Shown here piece after piece: positions 54,645-62,373 of a stretch of 64,000 bases of DNA (position 1 is the first letter of the stretch; every line of letters begins with the position of its first letter). The stretch covers positions 62,001-126,000 of the forward strand of contig JAFDVQ010000015.1 of NCBI GenBank assembly GCA_018268915.1, in the 5' to 3' direction. The notes beneath the pieces are model-generated. The model searched no databases. It worked only from the letters and a program-made list of their open reading frames with translations, and was not told where the DNA came from. The position numbers and the translations under genes were made by a program. The DNA is from Acidobacteriota bacterium (GTDB taxonomy: Bacteria > Acidobacteriota > Terriglobia > Terriglobales > Acidobacteriaceae).

Positions 54645-55979
54645 TCACCATCTAATCCGTTCGAATAGCGCTCTCAGTTTCGCGCCCCGCTTTGCATTCA
54701 CCATCTCCACAAACGAGACCCGCCCCGCAAGGTGCTCGCGGAAATTCACATGCCCCTCGCGATTCTGCGACTCCCACCCGTGCCGCACGCAGTTTGTCAG
54801 CGTGGCCTTCAGAGCATCGTAGTCACGCCGAATTACGTTCACATGCTCATTAACTACAATCCCCGCCAGATACTGCCGAACACCCTGCCGCATGATCCGC
54901 GTCTTGCGGTGATGCACAGCGAATCCCTCCTCAAGAAGAATCGCCGCAGCGCGAATCGCGAATCGCTCCGCACAACGCTCGAAGTCCATGCCGCCCGAGA
55001 ACGCCAGATCATCCGCGTATCGCGTGTACACCGCGCCGCTCGCCTCAGCAAGGCATGTCAACCTGCAGTCCACCCGATACGCGCAGATATTCGCAAGCGC
55101 AGGAGAAGACGGAGCACCCTGCGGCAGATGCGGCCATGCATAGTGCTGCCGCGCCTCCGCCATCCGCAGCGGATCAATCCCCGATCCCTTCTTCGTCCAA
55201 AGTGTGCGCGGCGTTGCATTCGAACAAATCCCGCCCAGTAAATCCGCGACCCGCTCCGGGTATCCAGCCGTTCGAAACAGCGCTTGCACTCGCGGAGCCG
55301 ATATCGATGGAAAGAAATCCCTCAAATCCATCCTGATCACAACCCGCTGACCAACGTGCGGAGCCGCAAAAGTTTTGATCGAACGTCCTCGCCGGAACCC
55401 ATGCACTGCAGGATGCACCGGAATCTTCTCCAGAACATCTGCAAGAATCTGCCGTTGCATTTTCTTCAGCCGCTCTTTCGGCGCCTCGATCAGCCGGACG
55501 TCGCCGCCAGGCTTCGCAAGAATCCGGTAGTGATAGTGGCTCAACGGCCCCTCGAACCCATCCTCACGCCGCGAGATCATCCTTTTCAGATCCGCGAACC
55601 ACTCCAGCTCACTCGGCGTGACCTGCAGCCACTCTGCCAATGCTCCAACGGTCTCGATGGCCGGAACCGGCCAGTTCTTCGCAGCTCGATGCGGCTGCAT
55701 GTCACCCGCAGGCGCAACCCAGTTAGCGATGCGAATATCCTTGCGATGCAGTCGCAGGGCTCTCGAAAGGCCTTCGTCAGTTATTAAGAATTGGGCGATC
55801 GTCCTTCGTCGAGGACGCATCGCGCCACCGAACCGCGCCACGTACCGCCGCGCCAGCGGACGAATCCAGCGCCACCGGTGCCCGAGCGTCTGAGCGAGCC
55901 GCGCGGCAATCGCATCTTCCGTCGCTTCTCCCGCCACCATCGAGTTCGCAAGTGCCGCGTAGAAGCCCGGTCCGCCCAT
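54645..55979 (-). CDS. Retron-type reverse transcriptase
   Basis: A 444-residue RT with a family-specific N-terminal extension (about 1-145). Motifs in order: RT1 YRILAKPGGDVRLIEAPK (about 151-168), RT2 HGFRRGRSIKTF (193-204), RT3 MDLRDFFPSI with catalytic D218, RT4 LPQGAPSSPALAN (285-297), RT5 YTRYADDLAFSG with D323 and D324, and RT7 RQYLAGIVVN. Retron signatures NAxxH and VTG are replaced by FAAPH (204-208) and LAG (371-373). There is no maturase, HNH or fused effector. ATG 55979 was chosen; it has no Shine-Dalgarno. The GTG at 56000 lies inside the upstream a2 repeat. By eye it resembles the long RTs of myxobacterial retrons. Confidence 0.88.
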   Translation of the reverse strand: MGGPGFYAALANSMVAGEATEDAIAARLAQTLGHRWRWIRPLARRYVARFGGAMRPRRRTIAQFLITDEGLSRALRLHRKDIRIANWVAPAGDMQPHRAAKNWPVPAIETVGALAEWLQVTPSELEWFADLKRMISRREDGFEGPLSHYHYRILAKPGGDVRLIEAPKERLKKMQRQILADVLEKIPVHPAVHGFRRGRSIKTFAAPHVGQRVVIRMDLRDFFPSISAPRVQALFRTAGYPERVADLLGGICSNATPRTLWTKKGSGIDPLRMAEARQHYAWPHLPQGAPSSPALANICAYRVDCRLTCLAEASGAVYTRYADDLAFSGGMDFERCAERFAIRAAAILLEEGFAVHHRKTRIMRQGVRQYLAGIVVNEHVNVIRRDYDALKATLTNCVRHGWESQNREGHVNFREHLAGRVSFVEMVNAKRGAKLRALFERIRW

Positions 55980-55990
55980 AGATAAATTGT

Positions 55991-56157
55991 GGCAAAGCAC
56001 GCCAACGAGTCTGGCCTTGCGTGATCAGCCCCACGCAGCGCGTGGTTGAGATCACCCGATGAATCTCCAGTTATTCACTTTTCCCTGGGGTAGCCCCGGA
56101 GAGGACCGCACCGGAACGCGAGTCCCGATGCAAGCCCGGCTTGGCGTGCTCCGCCGC
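55991..56157 (-). ncRNA. Candidate retron msr-msd RNA
   Basis: On the RT strand, a1 GGCGGAGCACGCCAA (56155-56141) pairs with a2 TTGGCGTGCTTTGCC (56005-55991): 15 bp including two G-U pairs. G56140 directly after a1, in an A-G-C context, is the expected branching guanosine. Inside are a 10-bp hairpin with a TCGC loop (56131-56122 with 56117-56108), a weaker GGGG/CCCC hairpin (near 56097-56085), and an msd-like hairpin with GTGATC/GATCAC (56055-56050 with 56026-56021) capped by CCACGC/GCGTGG. a2 ends 11 nt before the RT ATG. Confidence 0.68.
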
Positions 56158-56163
56158 ACCAGC

Positions 56164-56169
56164 ATCATA
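56164..56169 (-). promoter_or_regulatory. TATGAT -10 box for the retron RNA
   Basis: TATGAT on the minus strand predicts a transcript start at about 56157, two bases before a1. No consensus -35 is visible at the usual distance. Confidence 0.5.
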
Positions 56170-56187
56170 CCAGCGTCTATTTGCATT

Positions 56188-56222
56188 GGGTGCCCCCGGT
56201 CCCTCGCCTTTGGGGACCGGGG
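56188..56222 (+). repeat. Variable-stem palindromic element, copy C
   Basis: Head GGGTGC, perfect 10-bp stem (56194-56203 with 56213-56222), 9-nt loop, then ATAGAA. Arm CCCCGGTCCC. Lies between the GH36 gene and the retron promoter. Confidence 0.8.
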
Positions 56223-56237
56223 ATAGAACCACATGAA

Positions 56238-58463
56238 CTACTTCCGATCCAGCCTGTACGCCGCCGCCTGAAAATCCCCTCGGAAGTCCTCGCCCGTCAC
56301 CAGCCCATGATTCATCCACCACGCGCCGCTTGCCGTCGTCGGGCTTCCCTTCAGCACCGCGCCTTCAATCGGCGTCAGCGTGTAGTCCGCCTTAGGATCG
56401 AGCCCCTTCAACTTCAGAATTGGGAACCCTCTTCCCTCCTGCGTCGAATGAATATACGCAAACACCACTGACTGGCTCTTATCTTTGTTCACCGTCTGTG
56501 TCGCCGAGAACTCGCTGCCATTGCGCGGCGAAATCAACCGGTACAAATCCCCCTGCACGATTGTCTTCTGCACCTGGTGATACGAGGCGATCAGCCTCTT
56601 CGCCGTCGCCATCTCCTGGTCACTGAACTTTGTGATGTTGGCGCCGATCCCGAGCGATCCCTCCATCGAGCTCAGCATCCGATATTGCAGCGAAGTCGAA
56701 CGCTTGTTCCCCCAGTGCGGCGAGTCCGTCACCCACGCCATCATCACCTGCGGCGTGTATGCATACGTGAAGCCATCCTGTTGCGTGATGCGATCGAACG
56801 GATCAGTATTGTCTGAAGGCCACACCTCGTCCGTCAGTTCCAGAATCCCAAGATCCACTCGCCCGCCGCCGCCCGAGCACGACTCGATCTCCACCTTCGG
56901 ATGCTTCTTCTTCAGCTCGCCGAGCACCCAGTAGAGATTGCGAACGAACGCAACGTACACTTCCTTCTGCTCCGCCGGTGGCAGCTGATCCCATCCCGGC
57001 TCGCTCCAGTTGCGGTTGTAGTCCCACTTCAGAAACGCAATATCATTCTCGTTCAGCAGCTTGTCCAGGAACCCCAGCACGTAGTCCCGAACATCCTGTC
57101 GCGCCAGGTTCAGCACTAGCTGATTTCGCGCCTCCGTTCGTAGTCTGCCCGGAAAATTCAGCACCCAGTCGGGATGCGCGCGATACAGATCCGAATCCGG
57201 ATTCACCATCTCCGGCTCAACCCACAGTCCGAAATCCATCTTCAGCGCATGCACCTTGTCGATCAGCGGTTTCAGTCCGTGCGGAAACTTCTGCGGATTC
57301 ACGTACCAGTCGCCCAGGCCTGCGTGATCCGTCTTGCGCTGTCCAAACCACCCATCATCCATCACGAAGCGATCCACACCCAGAGCCGCCGCCTTCTCCG
57401 CAAGCGCGATCTGACCGTCCTCGCTCACGTTCATCTCGGTCGCTTCCCACGAGTTGTAGATCACCGGCCGCGGCTTCGGCGCAGCATCTTCTCCATCGCC
57501 AATCCGGCGAGGCAAAATATGCGCAATCTCGTAGTGATGCAGAAGCCGCGACGCTCCGCCCAGTCCGTGCGCCGTATATCCGCCGTAGAACACCGGCGTC
57601 TCAAGCTTCTCTCCTGGCTTCAGCACGTATCCAAAATCAAACGGATTGAATCCGCCTGTCACTCGCACGGCGTCCAGCTGATCCTGCTCAATCGTGAACC
57701 GCCATGACCCGCTCCATGCGAGCGCGCCAAACCAGACCTCGCCCGCATTCTCATCCGGCACATCGCCCGCTTGAAGGGCAAACCAGGGATTGGCCTGGTG
57801 GCTCGTCGATCCGCGGCGGCTCTCAATCACCCGCTCGCCCGGCTTCATCGTCTCCTGCGTCAGCGTCCACTCGGCGCCCCATCGCCCCGTCAGATAGTCC
57901 AGCGTGTAATGCCCTGCTGGAACCGACCATGCCGCCGCTGCCGCCTGCTCAATCGTGATCGGCTGCTCTTCCTTGTTCTCGATCGTCGCCGACCGCGACA
58001 GAATGCCTGAGCCAGAATCAATCGCATAATGCAGGGTGACGATAACCTGTCTTTTGATGTCTTTAAGGACGACATTGAAACCATCCGTTGCGCTCTCGTG
58101 ATGGTCGTAGTGCAGCACCAGGTCGCGATTCCCATCTGCAAAACTTACCTTCAATGCCGGCTCGACATAAAGCCCCTGGCCCCATCCCGCATACTCCTGC
58201 GGAGTCGTTGTATACGACGAATCGAACGACGCCGCCTCGCGCTTTGGCACCGCCCCTGGAATCTTGTCTGTTGCTGCCAGCCGGCCGCCCCAATACAACT
58301 GCTGTAACTCCCCACGCGAGTTCACCCCAAACGCATACGTGACGTTCCCGCCATCCAGCCGGAACACCTTCGCCGTTCCGTCAAAGCTTCCGCCCGAACT
58401 TTGCGCCACGGCTCCGCCAGCCGCCATCAACACGCACAGGATGATCAACATCGCTCGTTGCAT
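56238..58463 (-). CDS. Secreted GH36 alpha-galactosidase
   Basis: A 741-residue retaining alpha-galactosidase acting on raffinose-type or galactomannan oligosaccharides. Signal peptide about 1-21 (ending AVA-QSS). N-terminal beta-supersandwich, TIM barrel about 330-650, and a C-terminal beta-sheet domain. The nucleophile is D481 in KWDYNR and the acid/base D551 in WPSDNTD, 70 residues apart as in characterised GH36 enzymes. DDGWFG near 370 is also conserved. A GGGGA-type binding site precedes the ATG. Confidence 0.93.
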   Translation of the reverse strand: MQRAMLIILCVLMAAGGAVAQSSGGSFDGTAKVFRLDGGNVTYAFGVNSRGELQQLYWGGRLAATDKIPGAVPKREAASFDSSYTTTPQEYAGWGQGLYVEPALKVSFADGNRDLVLHYDHHESATDGFNVVLKDIKRQVIVTLHYAIDSGSGILSRSATIENKEEQPITIEQAAAAAWSVPAGHYTLDYLTGRWGAEWTLTQETMKPGERVIESRRGSTSHQANPWFALQAGDVPDENAGEVWFGALAWSGSWRFTIEQDQLDAVRVTGGFNPFDFGYVLKPGEKLETPVFYGGYTAHGLGGASRLLHHYEIAHILPRRIGDGEDAAPKPRPVIYNSWEATEMNVSEDGQIALAEKAAALGVDRFVMDDGWFGQRKTDHAGLGDWYVNPQKFPHGLKPLIDKVHALKMDFGLWVEPEMVNPDSDLYRAHPDWVLNFPGRLRTEARNQLVLNLARQDVRDYVLGFLDKLLNENDIAFLKWDYNRNWSEPGWDQLPPAEQKEVYVAFVRNLYWVLGELKKKHPKVEIESCSGGGGRVDLGILELTDEVWPSDNTDPFDRITQQDGFTYAYTPQVMMAWVTDSPHWGNKRSTSLQYRMLSSMEGSLGIGANITKFSDQEMATAKRLIASYHQVQKTIVQGDLYRLISPRNGSEFSATQTVNKDKSQSVVFAYIHSTQEGRGFPILKLKGLDPKADYTLTPIEGAVLKGSPTTASGAWWMNHGLVTGEDFRGDFQAAAYRLDRK

Positions 58464-58759
58464 CAGTCGCTTCCCCCTACTTGTCTTTCAAAGCGCCCAT
58501 CATAGCATCGGCTCTCCCGCACCTGTCACAATCGGCTGCGCGTTCCTGGCAGTTCAGCCGCAAATACAGCCGCTTCACAACACTTCTTAACAGCTTCCAG
58601 AGGGGGCATCGTCTATCCTTAAGCTGACTCGAGCCGTTCAAGAAACCTAGTGAGTGCGGAGCCTTTCTGCTCTGTTGCCGCGACCAACAGGAAGCGACAA
58701 CCCTGAAACTCATCGGTAACGCCGTCTAGTTTCTGAATCGAATCGAGTGGAGGCTTTGG

Positions 58760-60205
58760 ATGTTCTCCCCTACGTTATCCACGCCTGCCTGTCCAACGCC
58801 CGCTGAGAACATCGCGGCAGCGCTCGAGCGCATCACGCCGCTCCAGGGGCTCCCCTTCGAAGATCGGCTCTGGCTTGCGCAGCATGGCGAGGAAGTTGTC
58901 GCGCAGCCCGGCGACATCCTCTTCGAAGAAGGTCAGCCGGCCGACCGAATGATCCTCATCCTCAAAGGAGAGATCCACGTCCGCCGTCAGCGTGGCGGTC
59001 CTATGGAGCTCTTCATCGGCCGCACTGGCCAGATGACCGGGCTGCTTCCGTTCTCTCGCATGAAGGCCTCCGGCGGCCAGGGTTTCGCGATCAGCCCGGT
59101 CTGGGCTCTGCTCGTCCACAAGGATCAGTTCCCCGCCATGCTCGCCGCCATCCCGTCGATGGCGCAGCGTGTCGTCTCCACCCTCCTCGATCGCGTTCGC
59201 GAGGTCACCCGCATCGAGCAGCAGGCTGAAAAGCTCAGCGCCCTTGGCAAGCTCGCCGGAAACCTCGCACACGAATTGAATAATCCAGCCTCCGCCGCAC
59301 AGCGCGCCGCCGCCAGCCTGGTCATGGAGCTCCGCGCCAACCGCGAGAACCGTTTCCGCCTCGTGAACCTCTGCCTGTCGGAAGAGCAGATTCGCGGCGT
59401 CGAGGCCTGGGAACAGAAGATCCTGGGCCGCTCCAGTCGACATGATGCCCGCGATGCCGTCGAGCAGATTCAGCTTGAAGAAGACCTGCGCAACTGGCTC
59501 GTCAAGCTCCCTTGCGAAACCGCCTGGGAAGTCGCCGCACAGCTCGCCGAGCAACGCACTACCGTTGCCGATCTTGAAGAGTTGCGCGGCCTCATGGGGC
59601 CAAGCGAAGCAGGCATTTCGCTCCAATTCTTCGCGCGTTACTTGAGGTCTACCCGCTCCGTCGATACGCTCCTCAACTCAACCGCGCGCATCTTCGACCT
59701 CATCAGCGCCGTCAAAGCCTACTCCTACATGGATCGCGCCCCGATCCTCGAAGTCGACGTTCCCGCCGGGCTCGACGCCACCATCCAGATGCTGCAGTCT
59801 CGGATGAAGAACGTCGAGATCGAGCGCCACTACGATCCCGACTTGCCTCGCATCTCCGCATACGGCAGCGAACTCAACCAGGTCTGGACGGCACTCATCG
59901 AGAACGCGCTAGACGCACTCGGCGAAACCACGCAGGGCGGCAAGCTGAGGCTTACCTGCCGCCTCGAAGGCGAAATGATGCTGGTCGAAATCTGGGACAC
60001 CGGCCCCGGCATCCCGCCCGAACTTCAGGACCGCATCTTCGAGCCCTTCTTCACGACGAAGGCGCCAGGACAGGGCCTCGGCCTCGGACTCGACAATGCC
60101 ATGCGCATCGTGCGCAAGCACCGTGGCCACCTGAGCGTCCGCTCCGACCCAGGCTCCACCTGCTTCCGCGTCCGCCTGCCCCTCGATCAACTGCAAGCCT
60201 ACTGA
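58760..60205 (+). CDS. Histidine kinase with N-terminal cyclic-nucleotide-binding-like domain
   Basis: A 481-residue soluble kinase. A cNMP-binding-like jelly roll (about 25-135, with EVVAQPGDILFEEGQPADRMILI) is followed by a dimerisation helix with phospho-acceptor His171 in NLAHELNNP. A long helical insert (about 190-330) precedes an HATPase domain with N box, DTGPGIP and GLGLGL. The conserved cNMP-contact residues are not clearly present, so ligand binding is uncertain. GGAGG lies 6 nt before the ATG. No response regulator is adjacent; it is divergent from the GH36 gene over 296 nt in which I see nothing else. Confidence 0.88.
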   Translation: MFSPTLSTPACPTPAENIAAALERITPLQGLPFEDRLWLAQHGEEVVAQPGDILFEEGQPADRMILILKGEIHVRRQRGGPMELFIGRTGQMTGLLPFSRMKASGGQGFAISPVWALLVHKDQFPAMLAAIPSMAQRVVSTLLDRVREVTRIEQQAEKLSALGKLAGNLAHELNNPASAAQRAAASLVMELRANRENRFRLVNLCLSEEQIRGVEAWEQKILGRSSRHDARDAVEQIQLEEDLRNWLVKLPCETAWEVAAQLAEQRTTVADLEELRGLMGPSEAGISLQFFARYLRSTRSVDTLLNSTARIFDLISAVKAYSYMDRAPILEVDVPAGLDATIQMLQSRMKNVEIERHYDPDLPRISAYGSELNQVWTALIENALDALGETTQGGKLRLTCRLEGEMMLVEIWDTGPGIPPELQDRIFEPFFTTKAPGQGLGLGLDNAMRIVRKHRGHLSVRSDPGSTCFRVRLPLDQLQAY

Positions 60206-60244
60206 TCCAGGCGGAGTTTCGATAGTTCGGAATCTCAAGACAGC

Positions 60245-60275
60245 GGGTGCCCCATCCAAGCTCTGCTTGGGTGGG
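60245..60275 (+). repeat. Variable-stem palindromic element, copy E
   Basis: Head GGGTGC, 11-bp stem (60251-60261 with 60265-60275) with one T-G pair, 3-nt loop. Arm CCCATCCAAGC. Confidence 0.75.
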
Positions 60276-60305
60276 AAACAAAGCAGCCAGACGAATCAGG
60301 AAAGT

Positions 60306-60364
60306 GGGTGCCCCATAGCCTGCCCTGAGCCTGTCGAAGGGTCTTCCGCTTTTAGAGACATGGG
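60306..60364 (+). repeat. Variable-stem element copy F with a nested CCCTGAGCCTGTCGAAGGG unit
   Basis: Head GGGTGCCCCAT and tail ATGGGA are present. Between them lies the imperfect palindrome CCCTGAGCCTGTCGAAGGG (60323-60341), a word I recall as repeated in many unrelated bacterial genomes. A truncated head-like piece (TACCCCATCCTAAA) follows near 60382. Confidence 0.6.
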
Positions 60365-60461
60365 AGATCAGACAATTCGAGTACCCCATCCTAAACGCGA
60401 CTGTTGCATTTAAGGTGTAAACAAAGAAGCCCAGACCAGCCCGATCCTAACGGAGACTTGT

Positions 60462-60872
60462 ATGGCATCATCCGAATCCAAAATCGAACCGACCCTTACC
60501 ACTCTCCTCAACGTCCGCCGCGGAGCAGAAGCCATCGACTTTTACACCCGCGCCTTCGGAGCCACCACGCTCTCCCGCATCGACGCTCCCGACGGAAGCG
60601 TTGTTGCACAGCTCTCAACGGGCGGCGGTATTTTCTGGGTCGCCGACGAATCTCCTGCTCACCAGAACTTCAGCCCCGAACATCTCGGCGGCTCCACAAT
60701 GCGCATGATCCTCATCACCGACGACCCACACGCCGCATTCGATCGCGCCATCGCCGCCGGTGCATCCTCCATCAGCCCCGTCAAAGACGAGTCCTACGGC
60801 TGGCGCATTGGCCGCGTCGTCGATCCCTTCGGCCACCACTGGGAGATCGGCAAACCGCTTGCGGGTCACTGA
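60462..60872 (+). CDS. VOC-family (glyoxalase/PhnB-like) protein
   Basis: A 136-residue single VOC module pair. It starts TTLLNVRRGAEAIDFYTRAFGA, shows MRMILITDDPHAAFDRAIAAGA in the middle and ends VVDPFGHHWEIGKP, the PhnB-like signature. Members are metal-dependent or scaffold proteins of varied function. CGGAGA lies about 6 nt before the ATG. The next gene starts 4 nt after its stop. Confidence 0.88.
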   Translation: MASSESKIEPTLTTLLNVRRGAEAIDFYTRAFGATTLSRIDAPDGSVVAQLSTGGGIFWVADESPAHQNFSPEHLGGSTMRMILITDDPHAAFDRAIAAGASSISPVKDESYGWRIGRVVDPFGHHWEIGKPLAGH

Positions 60873-60876
60873 GCCG

Positions 60877-61743
60877 ATGCCATCGCTCACCAACCTCAAG
60901 CCGCTGCTCACTCAGTGGGAAACCGACAGCACTCTGCTCGAACCAGCAAACGTTTCGCGGCGCATGGAGATTCTGGATCAGCTGGATCGTTACTCATCAC
61001 AATCTGAACTCCTTGAAGACAATCCATGCAAAGAACTTCTCGTCCGGTCTCAGGCACTCTCATCAAAACTTGAATCTATCAACAGCCTGCTGTTCCAGTT
61101 CATCCGCGAACAGATCCAGTGCGGCGTCTGCCCTTCCGAATTCCAGACCATCCTCGAGCAACAAGCGTCGACCCATCCCCACGGCTTCTCGTATGACTAC
61201 CTCGACGACCTCCTCGCCGGCGTATTCCAATTCGACCCACCACACTCTGAACCGCAGGACCTCGGCCCCGACTCAGTCTTCTATCAACCCACTCCCGCCC
61301 GTCACATCTTCCAGATGATCTCTGCAGCCGCCATCACCGAGACGGACACCCTCATCGATCTCGGCTCCGGACTGGGCCACGTCCCTCTTCTCGCTTCCAT
61401 CTGCACCGGCGCAACGTCCATCGGCATCGAACTCGATTCCGCATGGGTAGCGAGCGCTGAAATGTGCGCCAGCAAACTCAATCTCCGCAAAGTCTCCTTC
61501 AACGCACAAGATGTTCGCGAAGCCGACCTCTCCAGCGGAACTGTCTTCTACCTTTACACTCCCTTCACTGGCGCTACACTCTCCTCCGTACTCGACTCCC
61601 TTCGCGCTCACGCCGCAATGCACCCCATCCGCATCTGCGCCTTCGGCCCGGTCACTCTGTCGCTCTCGATGGAAACCTGGATGAGGCCAGTGACGCCCCC
61701 TGCTACAGATCGGATCACCGTCTTCCTGCCAAACTCGAACTGA
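60877..61743 (+). CDS. SAM-dependent methyltransferase-like protein
   Basis: A 288-residue protein. The N-terminal half (about 1-135) is helical and unrecognised. The C-terminal Rossmann domain has motif I LIDLGSGLGHVPLLA at about 158-172, the acidic residue ending strand 2 in GIELDSAW, and NAQDVREADL. The substrate is unknown. ATG 60877 follows the VOC gene by 4 nt without its own Shine-Dalgarno, so translation is probably coupled. Confidence 0.75.
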   Translation: MPSLTNLKPLLTQWETDSTLLEPANVSRRMEILDQLDRYSSQSELLEDNPCKELLVRSQALSSKLESINSLLFQFIREQIQCGVCPSEFQTILEQQASTHPHGFSYDYLDDLLAGVFQFDPPHSEPQDLGPDSVFYQPTPARHIFQMISAAAITETDTLIDLGSGLGHVPLLASICTGATSIGIELDSAWVASAEMCASKLNLRKVSFNAQDVREADLSSGTVFYLYTPFTGATLSSVLDSLRAHAAMHPIRICAFGPVTLSLSMETWMRPVTPPATDRITVFLPNSN

Positions 61744-61958
61744 CGTCTTATCGTCATTGCGACGAAATGCAGTCACGTCACCTTCGTCACTGGCAAATCG
61801 AAACAACGTCATCCTCTGCGCATAACTTCCGCTAACCTGACTCCCAGCAGTCAACTGCGCAAGCAAATCGTCGCAAACGGAATTTGGCAGGTGCCTTGCA
61901 CTGCAAGGTGCATCCCCCGGAAATCATCGGGGCCAATCTTCCCGCCGGAGTAAGCATC

Positions 61959-62081
61959 ATGCACCTCGCCATCTCATTCTCGTGCTACCTTCTCTTCCTC
62001 CTCGCCAAGGCTCTGATGCCCACTCAGCCCGCAGCCTGGCGTCTCGCCGAGCAGCGCAATCGCATCCGCTCTATTCGTTAG
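61959..62081 (+). CDS. Possible 40-aa small membrane peptide
   Basis: A 40-codon frame beginning MHLAISFSCYLLFLLAKALM has one hydrophobic helix and a basic Arg/Gln tail. GGAG sits 8 nt before the ATG. There is no homology evidence. The frame is open upstream to 61884 but without a better start. Confidence 0.35.
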   Translation: MHLAISFSCYLLFLLAKALMPTQPAAWRLAEQRNRIRSIR

Positions 62082-62092
62082 ATAAATGAAGT

Positions 62093-62127
62093 GGGTGCCC
62101 CATGTCTCCTGCCGTTGGAGACATGGG
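62093..62127 (+). repeat. Variable-stem palindromic element, copy D
   Basis: Head GGGTGC, perfect 11-bp stem (62099-62109 with 62117-62127), 7-nt loop, then ATACGA. Arm CCCATGTCTCC. Confidence 0.8.
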
Positions 62128-62173
62128 ATACGAAGATCTCAATCGACGGACAGATCGCTCACTCCACCGGTTT

Positions 62174-62213
62174 GTGCCCCATTCATCCCGCGTCTTTATG
62201 CGGGATGAGTGGG
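62174..62213 (+). repeat. Variable-stem palindromic element, copy G
   Basis: Head GTGCC, 14-bp stem (62178-62191 with 62200-62213) with one T-G pair, 8-nt loop. Arm CCCATTCATCCCGC. Confidence 0.75.
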
Positions 62214-62230
62214 ATTCCTGCCCGCAGTTT

Positions 62231-62278
62231 GGGTGCCCTATCCTAAACCGCAGCTTCATCGCGATGAGGATGGGGCAC
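62231..62278 (+). repeat. Variable-stem palindromic element, copy H
   Basis: Head GGGTGCCC is itself part of a 12-bp stem (62233-62244 with 62267-62278) with one T-G pair; the loop holds the palindrome CATCGCGATG. Confidence 0.7.
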
Positions 62279-62373
62279 GAGAATGCAGGACGCTTCACCT
62301 GAGGAGTCTCAGAAAGCCCCACCACCCTCCGACTCTGCTACAAATTTCTTTGTAGCCCTCCCGGAGGTCCACC

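Noticed and set aside
54645..55979. Group II intron maturase or diversity-generating retroelement RT
   Set aside because: No maturase X domain, HNH endonuclease, domain V-like RNA or template/variable repeat was seen. Motif context and the upstream inverted repeat fit a retron better.
55777..56055. Small minus-strand frame covering the proposed retron RNA
   Set aside because: It is out of frame with the RT, has Arg-rich shadow composition, and its upstream part coincides with the structured RNA region.
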